Part shown: positions 9,470 to 19,348 of the stretch, in pieces
Position numbering within the stretch: position 1 is the first letter of the stretch
Layout of the letters: every line of letters starts with the position of its first letter
Origin: Zygnema cylindricum
Taxonomy: Eukaryota > Streptophyta > Zygnematophyceae > Zygnematales > Zygnemataceae
NCBI GenBank assembly: GCA_037447655.1
Contig: JBBHKE010002851.1
Span: forward strand, 1 to 42,360
DNA: 42,360 nt
Direction of reading: 5' to 3'
The notes under the pieces: model-generated
Told to the model about the DNA's origin: nothing
Databases searched by the model: none
The model's input: only the letters and a program-made list of their open reading frames with translations
Translations under genes and position numbers: made by a program

Positions 9470-10506
9470 AAGTCCTCAGAGTGGACAGCTTCCAAGAAGC
9501 CTCTAGGATAACTCTAACCCCTTTGTGTTTCAGCAAAAACAACTGCCACCCTGGCAGAAAAAAACTATGACCACCTGCACTTCTGTGAAGGCAAGACTCC
9601 CCCGAGTGGATAGCAAAAAGAATCTCTGAATTTGCTCCCCTGAGTAGTAAGTTATGGGGGGTCAAAGTTGACCTTTTGTAAAGAAGCTCTCTGGGAGAGA
9701 GGGTCATATCTCCTAATTTTTTCTAAGTCCTATCTCTCTCACACACTCTATCTACTGATGTACGGAACGAATCATATTCCACTTCTGTACGTAAAAGTAC
9801 AGCTGCCGGTGTACTTTATGTACGGACATTATAAGACATGGCCTTAATGTCGACACATGTCATATCCAGATTCGGTGCCATAATCTCCGGAGATACCATG
9901 ATCCAATGTAAGTTCGCCACGTGTCATCCGATGTGGGGATGGCTAGAAACCGCCGAAATCTCCTTCCACAATCTCGATGCTAATTCCGGCCGTCCGATTA
10001 AATTCGAATTTAATCTTAGCCGTAATAAATACATGCGCGGTATTCGTTTCACTAAATAAATAAATGCGCGGTATTGATTTCTTGTCCGTACCATAATCCG
10101 TACTTATACATTACCGGATCTATGTAACCCGTAAACAATTGCAGTTAAATGAATTTTCCTACGTAATAATGTTTAATTATTTATCAAACCACATAGTATT
10201 AAACATTATTCTAGACTTAACGGCTAAGGCTACCGGCTATTTGCTGTCTGCCGGCCGGCAGGTTCCAGGATCAAATCCTGTGGCCGGCACATACCTTTTA
10301 GTAAATAAACCCCTTACTAATATAAATTTCTCGTAAACCTCTGGATAGCCTAGGTAGCCATGGCTCTAGCTCCCTCTCCAATTTCTCAGTGAGTGCGACA
10401 AGTTTGAGAGTTTCGAGAGAGGAGTTAGAGGTAGACTGCCTCGACTTCTTTCTATATTTCTATTTAGACCTAGAAAATACTTAAATATGGACCATTAATT
10501 TCTACA
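9450..10506 (-). repeat. 5' LTR of element A
   Basis: 1057 bp with TG/CA ends, paired with 4043-5097. The promoter for the element should lie here. The first seven gag codons are encoded by its inner 20 bases (9450-9469). Confidence 0.95.
10250..10289 (+). other. tRNA T-arm-like hairpin with B-box-like motif in the 5' LTR of A
   Basis: Same hairpin as at 4841-4880, here with an uninterrupted outer stem: GCCGGCC before and GGCCGGC after the inner stem CAGGA/TCCTG. Related motifs occur in every long LTR copy of the window, for example near 11750, 15415, 19550 (reverse) and 20850 (reverse). Confidence 0.5.
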
Positions 10507-11972
10507 TAAAGAAGCTAATCTAGATAGTGCCAACTCGAAGTTTATATAAACCCTAATGATTGACCCCTTGACAATCAGAACCCCCTTACAGCTTCTCCCC
10601 TATGAAATAAGACTTTTTGTGTGCTCAATTCCACCATAGAATGGAAAGTTAGAATATGAGTTTTGGATTATAATCCCTACTTTGACTTTTTTTTATAAAT
10701 GCAGCCACCGTGGTAGGCAAACACTTTGACCGACTTTAACCTTGTGTAGCCTGGACTCCCCTGAGTCCGCAGCAAAAAGAATCAATGAAAATGGTCAAAT
10801 GAGTTGATTGTTATGGCTGGCCAAAGTTAGCCTTTTTATATAAGATGCTCTTTGGGAGAAGCGGCTACCTACCCAAAATATTCAAAGTCCTAAAACCCCT
10901 CTCTTAACCCCTTAGTATTGAAATACGAACTAATCGCATGACTGTCCCGTACAAAATAGTATAGGTGTCAAAGTACTTTATGTATGGTTTTTGTACGACA
11001 TCATGATAATGATGACATTTGTCACATCCGGTCTTGTCATCCTAAGTGCCGAAGATCCCGGAATTCTCCAGGACATTGCCTCGTGTCATCCGGAGTGGCG
11101 ACGCCTGAAAACGCCAAAGTGGCCAATTGGGAATCCCGGCTCGCACCATGGTCGTCGATTCAAATCGGCTTTTCATCAAGACGGTCGAAATAAATGTTCG
11201 CAACATATATTTCATGCGGGACTATATTAGATTACTAATTCTATGTTTCTGTACCTTTTATTTGTTTAACGAAATGTCGTACTTGTACATGTTTAATAAT
11301 TAATCAAACCCTACATACCTTAGCATTAGTTGTAGACTAAACAGACAAAGCTAACGGTAATTCTATGGGGTCCATTCCCCCCATAGAATTCGCAAGTCCA
11401 AAGAAGCTAATCTAGATAGTGCGGACTCCAAGTATATATAAACCTAAATAATTGACCCCTTGACAATCAAAACCCCATTACAGCTTCACCCTTGTGAAAT
11501 AAGACTTTTTGTGTGCTCAGTTCCACCACAAAATGCAAAGATAGAATATGAGTTTTGGACACATTCACCCAGTTTGACTTTCCCTAAGAAATTCAACCAC
11601 CTTGGCAGGCAAAAACTCTGACCAACTAAACCCGTGTGTAGCCTGGACTCCCTTGAGTCTCCAGCAAAAAGAATCGCTGAAAATGGTCAACACCAGTCCT
11701 AGTCTAAACGGACAAAGATAGCGACTACGGGTTGTTTGACGGACGGTAGGTACCAAGATCAAATCTTGGGCCCTTCAAATGCCTTTTTAGTAAACCTACC
11801 ATTATCTACTCCTGTCTTTTTGGAGAGCTTAGGCAGCCATGGCTCTAGCTCCCTCTCCAACCTTCAGTGACTACAACAAGTGTGGGGGCTTAGAGAAGGG
11901 AGTCAGAGGCAAAGTGCCTCTGCTCTTTTTCCTATCCTAAATAAAGACCTATAAAATACTCAAATATCAACA
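10507..11972 (-). repeat. Remainder of the 3' LTR of element D (LTR-B) with an internal partial duplication
   Basis: After the second TAAAG (10507-10511) the LTR-B sequence resumes (AAGCTAATCTAGATAG) and runs to AATATCAACA at 11972. Near 11352 the sequence jumps back to the LTR beginning (AATTCTATGGGGTCC, then AAGCTAATCTAGATAG again at 11404). It follows the LTR for about 340 bp, then jumps forward at about 11690 to the terminal part. Subtracting about 339 bp gives 47 + 1461 - 339 = 1169 bp, the length of the intact LTR-B at 19349-20517. Confidence 0.75.
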
Positions 11973-12620
11973 CTCCTCTTATTTTATAGATTATTTCCTT
12001 TCAATTCTTACAAACAAGTAAGCAAACATTCCCTTCCCCTTTTCTTTTATCTTTCATAAAATTTTAAGACAACACTCTCATTTTTAATAAGATCCATTAT
12101 TGAGCGGAAGTAAACATTCCATCTAATTGATCATACATTTTATTTAGCATCCCATTTTTCATAAATCTGAGCAAAGATATTATCCACCTCGTCTCTTTTA
12201 CATCCACACAAAAACCGATTTCCCTCTTGCAATTCAACCACCCAGCCCCATCTCGAATCTACAACACACACTCAAATGCTAACCCTTTTACAGGTACAAC
12301 TTCATTGATGACATCACTCCCATTAGTGATGTCAAAACCATTACCCTCGAAATTTATCGTTAAATCAAGGGCCCCCACTAAGTTCCTCATAAAATCTACA
12401 TCTTTCGAACTCATATTTCTATCCATGATGATTACCCCATTTATTGAACTTTACTCACTCTCTCCCATGGAATTCTTTCCACTCACTTTCTAATTTTATT
12501 CCCAATAAATATTTCTCCTCCCTAAACCTTTCATTACAAATTTTTCTTCTCCCCTATCTTTTAGGGCCACCTCTAGATTTACTTCTCCCCTTATTTCAGA
12601 ATCCGTTGAATTCTCCCTTT
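11973..12620 (-). pseudogene. Element D: condensed pol remnant
   Basis: The minus strand downstream of gag carries only short echoes of pol, including a GLGRRNIYWE-like RT vestige (in other copies MKDMGEAKYIFGVE) and traces of the RNase H region. It ends with TATAAAATAAGAGGAG (polypurine tract) against the LTR. Protease, integrase and most of RT are absent. The same arrangement, with the same junctions, is present in element E at 18780-19348. Confidence 0.7.
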
Positions 12621-13857
12621 CTGACTAGTTTTTTGTTTCCAAAATATCTATAAAATTATCCTCATTATTTCTAACTCCCTCAAGTCCCTCTCTTCCCTTT
12701 ACTTCCCTTATACCTCCAAAAACACATTGTTGCTTTCGTGGAATTTTTGTGTACTTTTCTCTTTTCTCCATTCTACCGATTTGAAGAAGCTCCAAAATAT
12801 CTTCATCCTCTTTCTCCTCTTCCTCTTCTTCCTCCTCATTCACATACCAGCTTCTAAATTTTTCCAAACAAGGACACTCCTCCATATAGTGACCCGGTTT
12901 CTTACAAGCAAAGCAAACCCTTTTTTTTCAAAGCTCCCATTTTTTTTCCTCTCCCTCTCTTTTCAAAGAAGTTGTGATAAGGTTTACCTTTGTCTTTCTT
13001 CCTCTTATCACGCTTTCGTTTGTCACAGGCGTTCCTCTTATCACGCTTCCGTCAATCACCACCAACTATATATACATTCACCTTGTCACTTCCCCTTCGA
13101 AGTTCCAAAGTGCTTTCCCTCACAAGAATCATCCCCATGGTATTGCTCCAAGTCCACGAGGAGCAATCCATTGAAGGCATACGATGAATTATGTCTTCGT
13201 ACTCATCTGGAAGTTTCATGATAAGTGTGTTAATCTTTCTCACCTCATATTCTACATAACTTGCAGTAGCAAACTCAACATATAATGCAGCAATATCATT
13301 GCAAAACTCTATCATGCTGCCGCCTTTATAAACATAGGCCAATATTTCCTATTTTACTAATTGCTTCCTCTGTATAGTCTCACTTTTATTTATCTGAATT
13401 AGTGTTTCTCAAATTTTTAAATAATTGGTTAGATTTAAAAGAGTGATAGCTATGGACTTAGACACTTATCTAAATATGAGATTTTTGCTATAGTGTTTTT
13501 ATATTCCCAAATTTTTTCTTCAGTTTTTGGTTCACTTATAATCCCCACAAGTGGGACCGTAGCCGAGAGCCTAGCTCCCCTCACCATAGGTGTTCGTTTA
13601 TCCTTCTCCTTTTTCCCCCCTCCATGATAATGATTTTCCCTTCACCTTCCATTGCATCGTTACTCCGGTTGGTTTTTTGGAAAGCCCTTGATGATTCTCC
13701 ATAGTGAGTTACTCCAAAGCGTGGTGGCGGACATCTCACTTGTTTAGAAACAATTCCCCATAAAGGCTTTTTGAAAAGCAATCCTTCCATCGTGAACTCC
13801 CAATAAGTGAAGTCTATTCCATCAAACATAGCCACCCTAGATGGTGAGCCCATAACG
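12600..13857 (-). pseudogene. Element D: gag, broken
   Basis: From the primer site the frame reads VMGSPSRVAMFDGIDFTYWEFTMEGLLF and follows the E gag. It breaks near 13580 and resumes at 13342 (AYVYKGGSMIEFCNDIAALYVEF, then LMKLPDEYEDIIHRM). The last part, 12885-12625, begins MEECPCLEKFRSW, the tail of a zinc knuckle, followed by a long Glu run and IPRKQQCVFGGI. Stops and shifts rule out function. Confidence 0.8.
13842..13857 (-). promoter_or_regulatory. Primer-binding site of element D
   Basis: The minus strand reads CGTTATGGGCTCACCA directly inside the LTR-B edge, two changes from the consensus GGTTATGGGCCCACCA that matches the initiator tRNA-Met anticodon arm. Confidence 0.65.
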
Positions 13858-14607
13858 TGTAATTCTATGGGGTCTACTCCCCCCATAGAATTCGTAGGTT
13901 CGAAGAAGCTAATCAAAATAGTGTCGATTCCAAGTTTATATAAACCCAAATGATTGACCCCTTGACAATCAAAAACCCATTATTGCTTAACCTTTGTGAA
14001 ATAAGACTTTTTGTGTGCTTAGTTCCACCATAGAATGCAAAGTTAGAATATGAGTTTTAGACACATGCACCCAATTTTACTTTCCTTTGGAAATGCAGCC
14101 ACCATGGAAGGCAATTTCTCTCACCGACTAAACCCGTGTCTAGCCTGGACTCCCCTAAGTTTGCAGGAAAAAAAATCACTGAAAATGGTCAACTAAATTG
14201 ATTATTATAGTTGGACAAAGTTAGCCTTTTATACAAAAGTGCTCTTTGAGAGAGAGGCGGCTACCTACCTAAAATATTCTAAGTCCTAAAACCCCTCTCT
14301 AAGCCCCCTAATATTGATGTACGAATCATTTACATGACTGTATCGTACTGAAAGGTACTACGACCGATGTACTTTCTGTACGACCTATGTACAACAATGT
14401 CATTGAGTGGACGCGTGTCCACATTTCACTCGTCTTTATGTTCCCTGGATTTCCCGCGATAAATGTTATCTCTCCACGTGTTGCCACGTTACGCTATGTC
14501 CGAAAACGCTAAGGTAGCCATTCCGAAATTCCGGCTCGCACCTTGGCCGTTGATGAAGACTGACCAATCACACGAGTGTATCGTACAGGAAGGTATAGGT
14601 GCCGAAG
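13858..14607 (-). repeat. 5' LTR of element D (LTR-B), truncated
   Basis: It begins TGTAATTCTATGGGG and follows the LTR-B sequence for 750 bp (AAGCTAATC, TTTATATAAACCCAAATGAT, TTGACCCCTTGACAATC and so on). It is cut at 14607, where an LTR-A sequence starts. A full LTR-B is about 1169 bp, so roughly 420 bp is missing. Confidence 0.75.
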
Positions 14608-15651
14608 TGCAACTCTGAGACCTCCAAAGGACCTCGGAGAAGGCAGCTCACACGAAGCCTCTTGGATAACCCCGACCCCTTTGTCTTTCAGCACAAGTAA
14701 CTGCCACCCTGGAAAACAAAAACTTTGACGACCTTCACCCCTGTGAAGGCAAGACTTCATTGTGTCGATTGCAAAAAGATTCTCTGAATTTGCTCCCTTG
14801 AGCAGTAAGTTATAGAGGGTCAAAGTTGACCTTTTGTACAAAAGCTCTCTAAAGAGAGGGTCCTATCTACCAAATTTTTCTAAGTTCTATCTCTCTCTGA
14901 AACTCTATCTCCTGACGTACGACACCAATCATAATACTGTATCGTACAGAAAAGTACAGCTGCCGGTGTACTTTATGTACGAACATTGTATGACATGACC
15001 AAAATGTCTACATGTGTCTTTTTTGGATTCGTTTCCGTAATCCCTGGAGATGCCGAAATCTAATGTCGTGGTGCCATGTGTCATCGGATGTGGTGGAAAC
15101 CATAAACCGCCGAAATCTTCTTCCGCGATCTTGATATTCTTTTCGGCTGTTCGATTGAATGCCAATTTCAATCATAACCGTCATGAATATTTGCGATGTA
15201 TTTGTTTCGCTATCGAAACAAATGCGCGATACTTATTTATTCTCCGTACTCGTACTCCGTTATTTTCCTAACTGACTCTATGTATCCTGTATATAGTTGT
15301 CGTTAAATGAATTAGCTTACATGTTAACGTTTATATATTTATTAAACCCCTATATCGTTTATCACTAATCCTAGACTAAATGAATGAGGCTACCGGCGGC
15401 TTTACCTATCCATAGGTACCAGGATCAAATCGTGTAACCGACAGCTTTCCTTTTAGTAAATGAACTACATTACTACCCCGTAAATCTTTGGATAGCTTAG
15501 GCTGCCATGACACTAGCTTCCTCTCCAACTTCTCAGTGACTGCAACAAGTGTGGTAGTTGGAGAGAGAAGTTAGAGACAGACTGCCTGGACTTCTTTTTC
15601 TGAACTTTATTTTAGACCTAGAAAGTACTAAAAGAACCATCAATTTCTACA
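14608..15651 (-). repeat. LTR-A copy (A'), 3' LTR of a truncated minus-strand element
   Basis: 1044 bp beginning TGCAACTCTGAGACCTCC and ending AATTTCTACA, alignable to the LTRs of element A over its whole length but more diverged. It is followed by CTCCCTTTGTTTTCTAG, the polypurine tract in reverse, and the end of pol. Confidence 0.85.
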
Positions 15652-16331
15652 CTCCCTTTGTTTTCTAGTCAATCTTTAATATTAGACCACACTTCTTTCT
15701 ACAGAAAATTAGTTTAGGGGAAGGCACAGGTTTGGTCATCATATCTGCTACCATCTCGCTATCTGGTCAGTACTCTAAACTCATTATTTTGTTTTCTACT
15801 TTCTCTCTAACAAAGCTGAGTCTAATGTCCATGTGTTTGGCTTTAAAATGATGTTTAGGATTGGCAGAAAGAGCGATCGCTGTCTGATTATCACAAAAAA
15901 AAAATTGCACACCACTCTTAAGGTGACCAAGCTCACCATGCAAAGACTTCAACCACATCAATTTGTTTACAGCAGAGCAAGAGGCCATTTACTCAGCCTC
16001 TATGGTGGAATGAGCAATAACCTTTTGCTGTTTGCTACTCCAACAGCAAGTCCCATCAGCCACATATAATACATATCCAGAAGTACATCTCCTCGTCGGA
16101 GCATCACCATAACTGGCATCACTCCAAGTAGTGAAGTCAGTATTCTCCCCACCCAAATGCAATCATGGATCCCTAGTTCCTATCAAATATCTATGGACTC
16201 TCTTAGCTACCTCCCAACTTTCTTAGTGGGAGCATTTAAACTTCTTCTCAGCACTCATACAGCTGCAGCTAAATCCATCTGGGTACAATTCATAAAATAG
16301 ATTAGGTTTCCCACTACTTGCTGGTAAGGAA
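15652..16331 (-). pseudogene. RNase H and thumb/connection remnant of the A' element
   Basis: The minus strand encodes the RNase H end: MASCSAVNKLMWLKSLHGEL, FFCDNQTAIALS, KHMDIRLSFVREKVEN. Stops follow. The homologous sequence continues with several breaks to about 16331 (matching 5770 in element A), where it switches abruptly to LTR-B in the opposite orientation. The rest of the element is missing. Confidence 0.85.
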
Positions 16332-16506
16332 TAGTGGTGGAACTCAGCACAAAGGAAGTATTATTTCACAGGGGTGAAGCTATAATGGGTTTCTGGTTGT
16401 CAACGGGTTAGTCATTTGGGTTTATATCAACTTGGAGTCAACACTATCTAGATTAGCTTCTTTTGGATATGCGATTTCTGTGGGCAATGGAGCACACAAA
16501 GTTTGA
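16332..16506 (+). repeat. LTR-B fragment (inner end), 5' LTR of element F
   Basis: TGGTGGAACTCAGCAC...GCACACAAAGTTTGA matches 20334-20517. Only the last 175 bp of the LTR are present. It abuts a primer site and gag on the same strand, so it is a 5' LTR. Confidence 0.75.
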
Positions 16507-17000
16507 GGTTATGGGCCCACCATCTAGGGTGCCTATGTTTGATGGAACAGGCTTCACTTATTAGGGATTTACGATGGAGGGATTGCTTTTCGAGAAGCAC
16601 TTATGGGGAATTCTTTCGGGACAAATGAGTTGTTCGCCACCAGGCTTTCAAGGAGCTCACTATGTAGAATCATCTAGGGCCGCTCTGAAAACCAAACGGA
16701 TTTCAGATGCAACGGAAGTTGAAGGGAAAATCATTGCCGTGGTAGGGGAAATAGGGAAGACGGATAAAGCTATAGGGAAGACACATATGGTGAGGGGAGC
16801 TAGGCTATCCGCCACAACTCCACTTAGAGGGGTTATAAGTAAAACTGAAGAAAATGATAGTAAAATTTTGGAGTATAAAAACACTATAGTAAAACATCTC
16901 ATACTTAGAAATGTGTCTAAGTCCATAGCTATCACTCTTTTGAATCCAACCAAGTCTTCGGAAATTTGGGAAACACTAAGTCAGATTTTACAAAAGTGAG
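16507..17000 (+). pseudogene. Element F: primer site and truncated gag
   Basis: 16507-16522 reads GGTTATGGGCCCACCA, the half-tRNA-iMet primer site. The gag frame goes straight through it (VMGPPSRVPMFDGTGFTY), meets a stop where E has Trp, and continues as GLLFEKHLWGILSGQMSC to SKSSEIWETLSQI. Similarity to E ends at GTGAG, position 17000. Confidence 0.8.
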
Positions 17001-17545
17001 TGTCGTGCATGTGACAAAAGGGATTGTAAACATGCAACACCATCACCTGCACGATAAATAATAAACAAATAAGCGAGAAAGTCATGAACATCTCAGAAAC
17101 AAGTGACAATAAATATTTACAAACAGCAAGCAACCAATAAGCATACCATAAGAAAAATAAATGTACGGTGAGAGAGGAAGCTAGGAGGCTCAGTTTATTA
17201 TTAAGCCAACGGATAGCCACTAGGCTCCTTGGTCAGTTTATATTCCTTACAGGAGTTGAATAAATAAAGATATAACTCAATATCACAACACACAAACTGA
17301 AAATGTAGCAAACTGCGAGCAAATCTGAGATAACCAGATTTAGTCACACAAAACACACAAGGAAAGCCAACCCTAATCCACTATCACGCAGTAAACCACA
17401 CAAGCAAACCCAAAACTGTCCAATCACAATCCAAGGTTCAGCAACAGCCTGAGAAAGAAGGCCGAGCAGAAATCCACTTGATAGGACGCGAGAAGAAGTG
17501 AAGGGAAACCGGTTAGGCCTCGGTGTGAGCCGCGTCTTCTTTTGG
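17001..17545. other. Unassigned 545-bp segment between two gag starts
   Basis: AT-rich sequence (TGTCGTGCATGTGACAAAAGG through GGCCTCGGTGTGAGCC) with no similarity that I can see to the LTR-A, LTR-B or pol sequences around it, and no convincing reading frame. It replaces the rest of element F gag and the 5' LTR of element E. It could be a solo LTR of another family, a captured host fragment or a deletion filler. Confidence 0.4.
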
Positions 17546-17546
17546 A

Positions 17547-17586
17547 TCTGCATACTCTGAGGGCCAATGGAGGTCTCAGAGTTTCA
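17547..17586 (+). repeat. Trace of a 5' LTR end, A type, before element E
   Basis: ACTCTGAGGGCCAATGGAGG followed by TCTCAGAGTTTCA matches the inner end of LTR-A, not LTR-B. Only about 40 bp are present, while the 3' LTR of the element is B type. Confidence 0.6.
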
Positions 17587-18364
17587 GGTTATGGGCCCAC
17601 CATCTAGGGTGCCTATGTTCGATGGAACAGACTTCACTTATTGGGAGTTTACAATGGCGGGAGTGCTTTTCGAGAAGCACTTATGGGGAATTGTTTCGGG
17701 ACAAGTGAGATGTCCGCCACCTGGCTTTGGAGGAGCTTACTATGGAGAATCATCTGAGGCTGCCCAGAATATCATCCGGAGTTCAGATGCAACGGAAGGT
17801 GAAGGGAAAAATCTTTCCGTGGATGGGGAAATAGGGGAGAAGGAAAAAGGGACACCTATGGTGAGGGGAGCTAGGCTCTCAGCTATGGTACCACATGTAG
17901 GGATTAAAACTGAAGAAAATGACAGAAAAATATGGGAATACAAAAACACTATAGCAAAACATCTCATACTTAGATATGTGTCTAAGTCGATAGCTATCAC
18001 TCTTTTAAGTCTAACCAAGTCTTCACAGATATGGGAAGCACTAATTCAGATTTATAAGAGTGAGACTATTCAGAGGCAGCAATTAGTAAAACAGGAAATA
18101 GAGGCCTATATTTTTAAAGGCGGTAGCATGATAGAGTTTTGTAATGATATTGCTGCGTTATATGTTGAGCTTACTAGTGCGGGATATGTAGAATCTGAGG
18201 AGAGTAAGATTAATACACTACTTATGAAACTCCTAGATGAGTACGAAAACATCATTTGTCGTATGCAAGCAATGGATGGCTCCTCATGGACTTGGAGCTT
18301 TACCATGGTGATAATTCTTGTGAGGGAAACCACTTTGGAGCATCGTAGGGGAAGTGACGAGTGA
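17567..18364 (+). pseudogene. Element E gag (265 codons, longest intact gag frame in the window)
   Basis: It starts at ATG 17567 in the LTR end, or at the ATG inside the primer site (17591). It reads MEVSEFQVMGPPSRVPMFDG, then FTYWEFTMAGVLFEKHLWGI, then ENDRKIWEYKNTIAKHLILR, SKSIAITLLSLTKSSQIWEA, KGGSMIEFCNDIAALYVEL and LLDEYENIICRM. This is the usual copia gag (UBN2/Retrotran_gag type) core. It stops at 18362 before the zinc knuckle, so the reading is still broken. The 17587-17602 stretch is the primer site. Confidence 0.8.
17587..17602 (+). promoter_or_regulatory. Primer-binding site of element E (half-tRNA-iMet type)
   Basis: GGTTATGGGCCCACCA follows the LTR end TTTCA without a gap. All 16 bases are complementary to the initiator tRNA-Met anticodon arm. 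The ATG is the complement of the CAU anticodon and is in frame with gag. Confidence 0.8.
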
Positions 18365-18800
18365 ATGCATTTACAACTGGTGGTGATTAGCGGAAGCGTG
18401 ATTAGAGAATCGGTGATGACAAAGCGGAAGCCTGGTGAGAGGAAGAAAGATAAAGGTAAACCTTATCGGAACTTTGGTAGAAAGAGAGGGAGAGGAAGAG
18501 AACGGGGAGCTTTGGAAAAAGGGGTTTCCTTCTTTTGTATGGAACCGGGTCATTATATGGAGAAATGCCCTTGTTTGGAAGAACTTAGAAGTTGGAATGT
18601 GGATGAGGAGGAAAAAGGGGAAGAGGAGAAAGTGGATGAAGATATGTTGGAACATCTCCACATCGGTAGTATGGGGAAGAGATAAAAGCACACAGAAATT
18701 CCACGGAAGCAACAGTGTGTTTTTGGAGGTATAATGGAAATAAAGAGAGAGGAGACACTTGAGGGAGTTCGAAATATTGAGGATACTTTCATAGATAATC
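18365..18800 (+). pseudogene. Element E: basic linker, degenerate zinc knuckle, acidic tail
   Basis: In the frame starting at 18365 a Lys/Arg/Gly-rich stretch (KRKPGERKKDKGK) leads to SFFCMEPGHYMEKC. This is the CX2CX4HX4C zinc knuckle with its first Cys changed to Ser. After it come DEEEKGEEEKVDED and, past a stop at 18684, EIPRKQQCVFGGI, matching element D and, at the protease edge, element A. Confidence 0.75.
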
Positions 18801-19348
18801 TGGAAACAAAAAATTGGTCGAAAAAGGGAGACTTAAATGGATTCCGAAGAAAGGGGAGTTAGAATTCTAGAAGGGGTTTTAAATGATAGGGGAGAAGAGG
18901 AATATTTCATGAAAGGTTTAGGGGAGGAGAAATATTTATTGGGAATAAAATTAGAAAGTGTTAATGGTTTTGACAACACTAATGGGAGAGATTTCATCTA
19001 TGAAGATGTACCCGTAAAAAGGTTACCATGTGGGTGTGTGTTGCAGATTGGAGATGGGGCTGGTTGGGGGAATTGCAAGAGGGAAATCGGTTTTTGTGTG
19101 GATGGAAAACAGATGAGGTGGATAATGTCTTTGCTCGGATTTATGAAAAGTGGGATGCTAAATAAAATGTATGACCAGCAAGATGGAATGTTTGCTTCAG
19201 CTCATTTAATGGACCTTTTTAAATATGAGGGTGTTGTCTTAAAGTTTTATGAGAGGAAAAGGAAAAAGGAAAAAGAAAAAGGGGAAGAGTGTCTGTTTAT
19301 TTGTTTGTAAGAATTGAAAAGAAATAGACTACAAAATAAGAGGAGTGT
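18801..19348 (+). pseudogene. Element E: condensed pol remnant and polypurine tract
   Basis: A 157-codon frame (18837-19310) contains FMKGLGEEKYLLGIKLE, an RT echo, and VPVKRLPCGCVLQIGDGAGW, an RNase H echo. Everything between is missing. The layout equals that of element D except for an extra gap of about 130 bp near 18960. ACAAAATAAGAGGAG before 19349 is the polypurine tract. The frame is unlikely to be a working protein. Confidence 0.7.

Larger units (their letters stand above)
4043..10506 (-). mobile_element. Ty1/copia LTR retrotransposon, element A (6464 bp, complete structure, coding region broken)
   Basis: Two LTRs (4043-5097 and 9450-10506) begin TG and end CA and are highly similar, with differences most frequent in the first 250 bp. 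The element is bounded by identical TAAAG at 4038-4042 and 10507-10511, the 5-bp duplication expected of copia integrase. On the minus strand the order is 5' LTR, primer site, gag, protease, integrase, RT, RNase H, polypurine tract, 3' LTR; integrase before RT is the diagnostic Ty1/copia order. The frame is interrupted by several stops and frameshifts, so this copy cannot make a full polyprotein. It sits inside the 3' LTR of element D. Confidence 0.95.
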
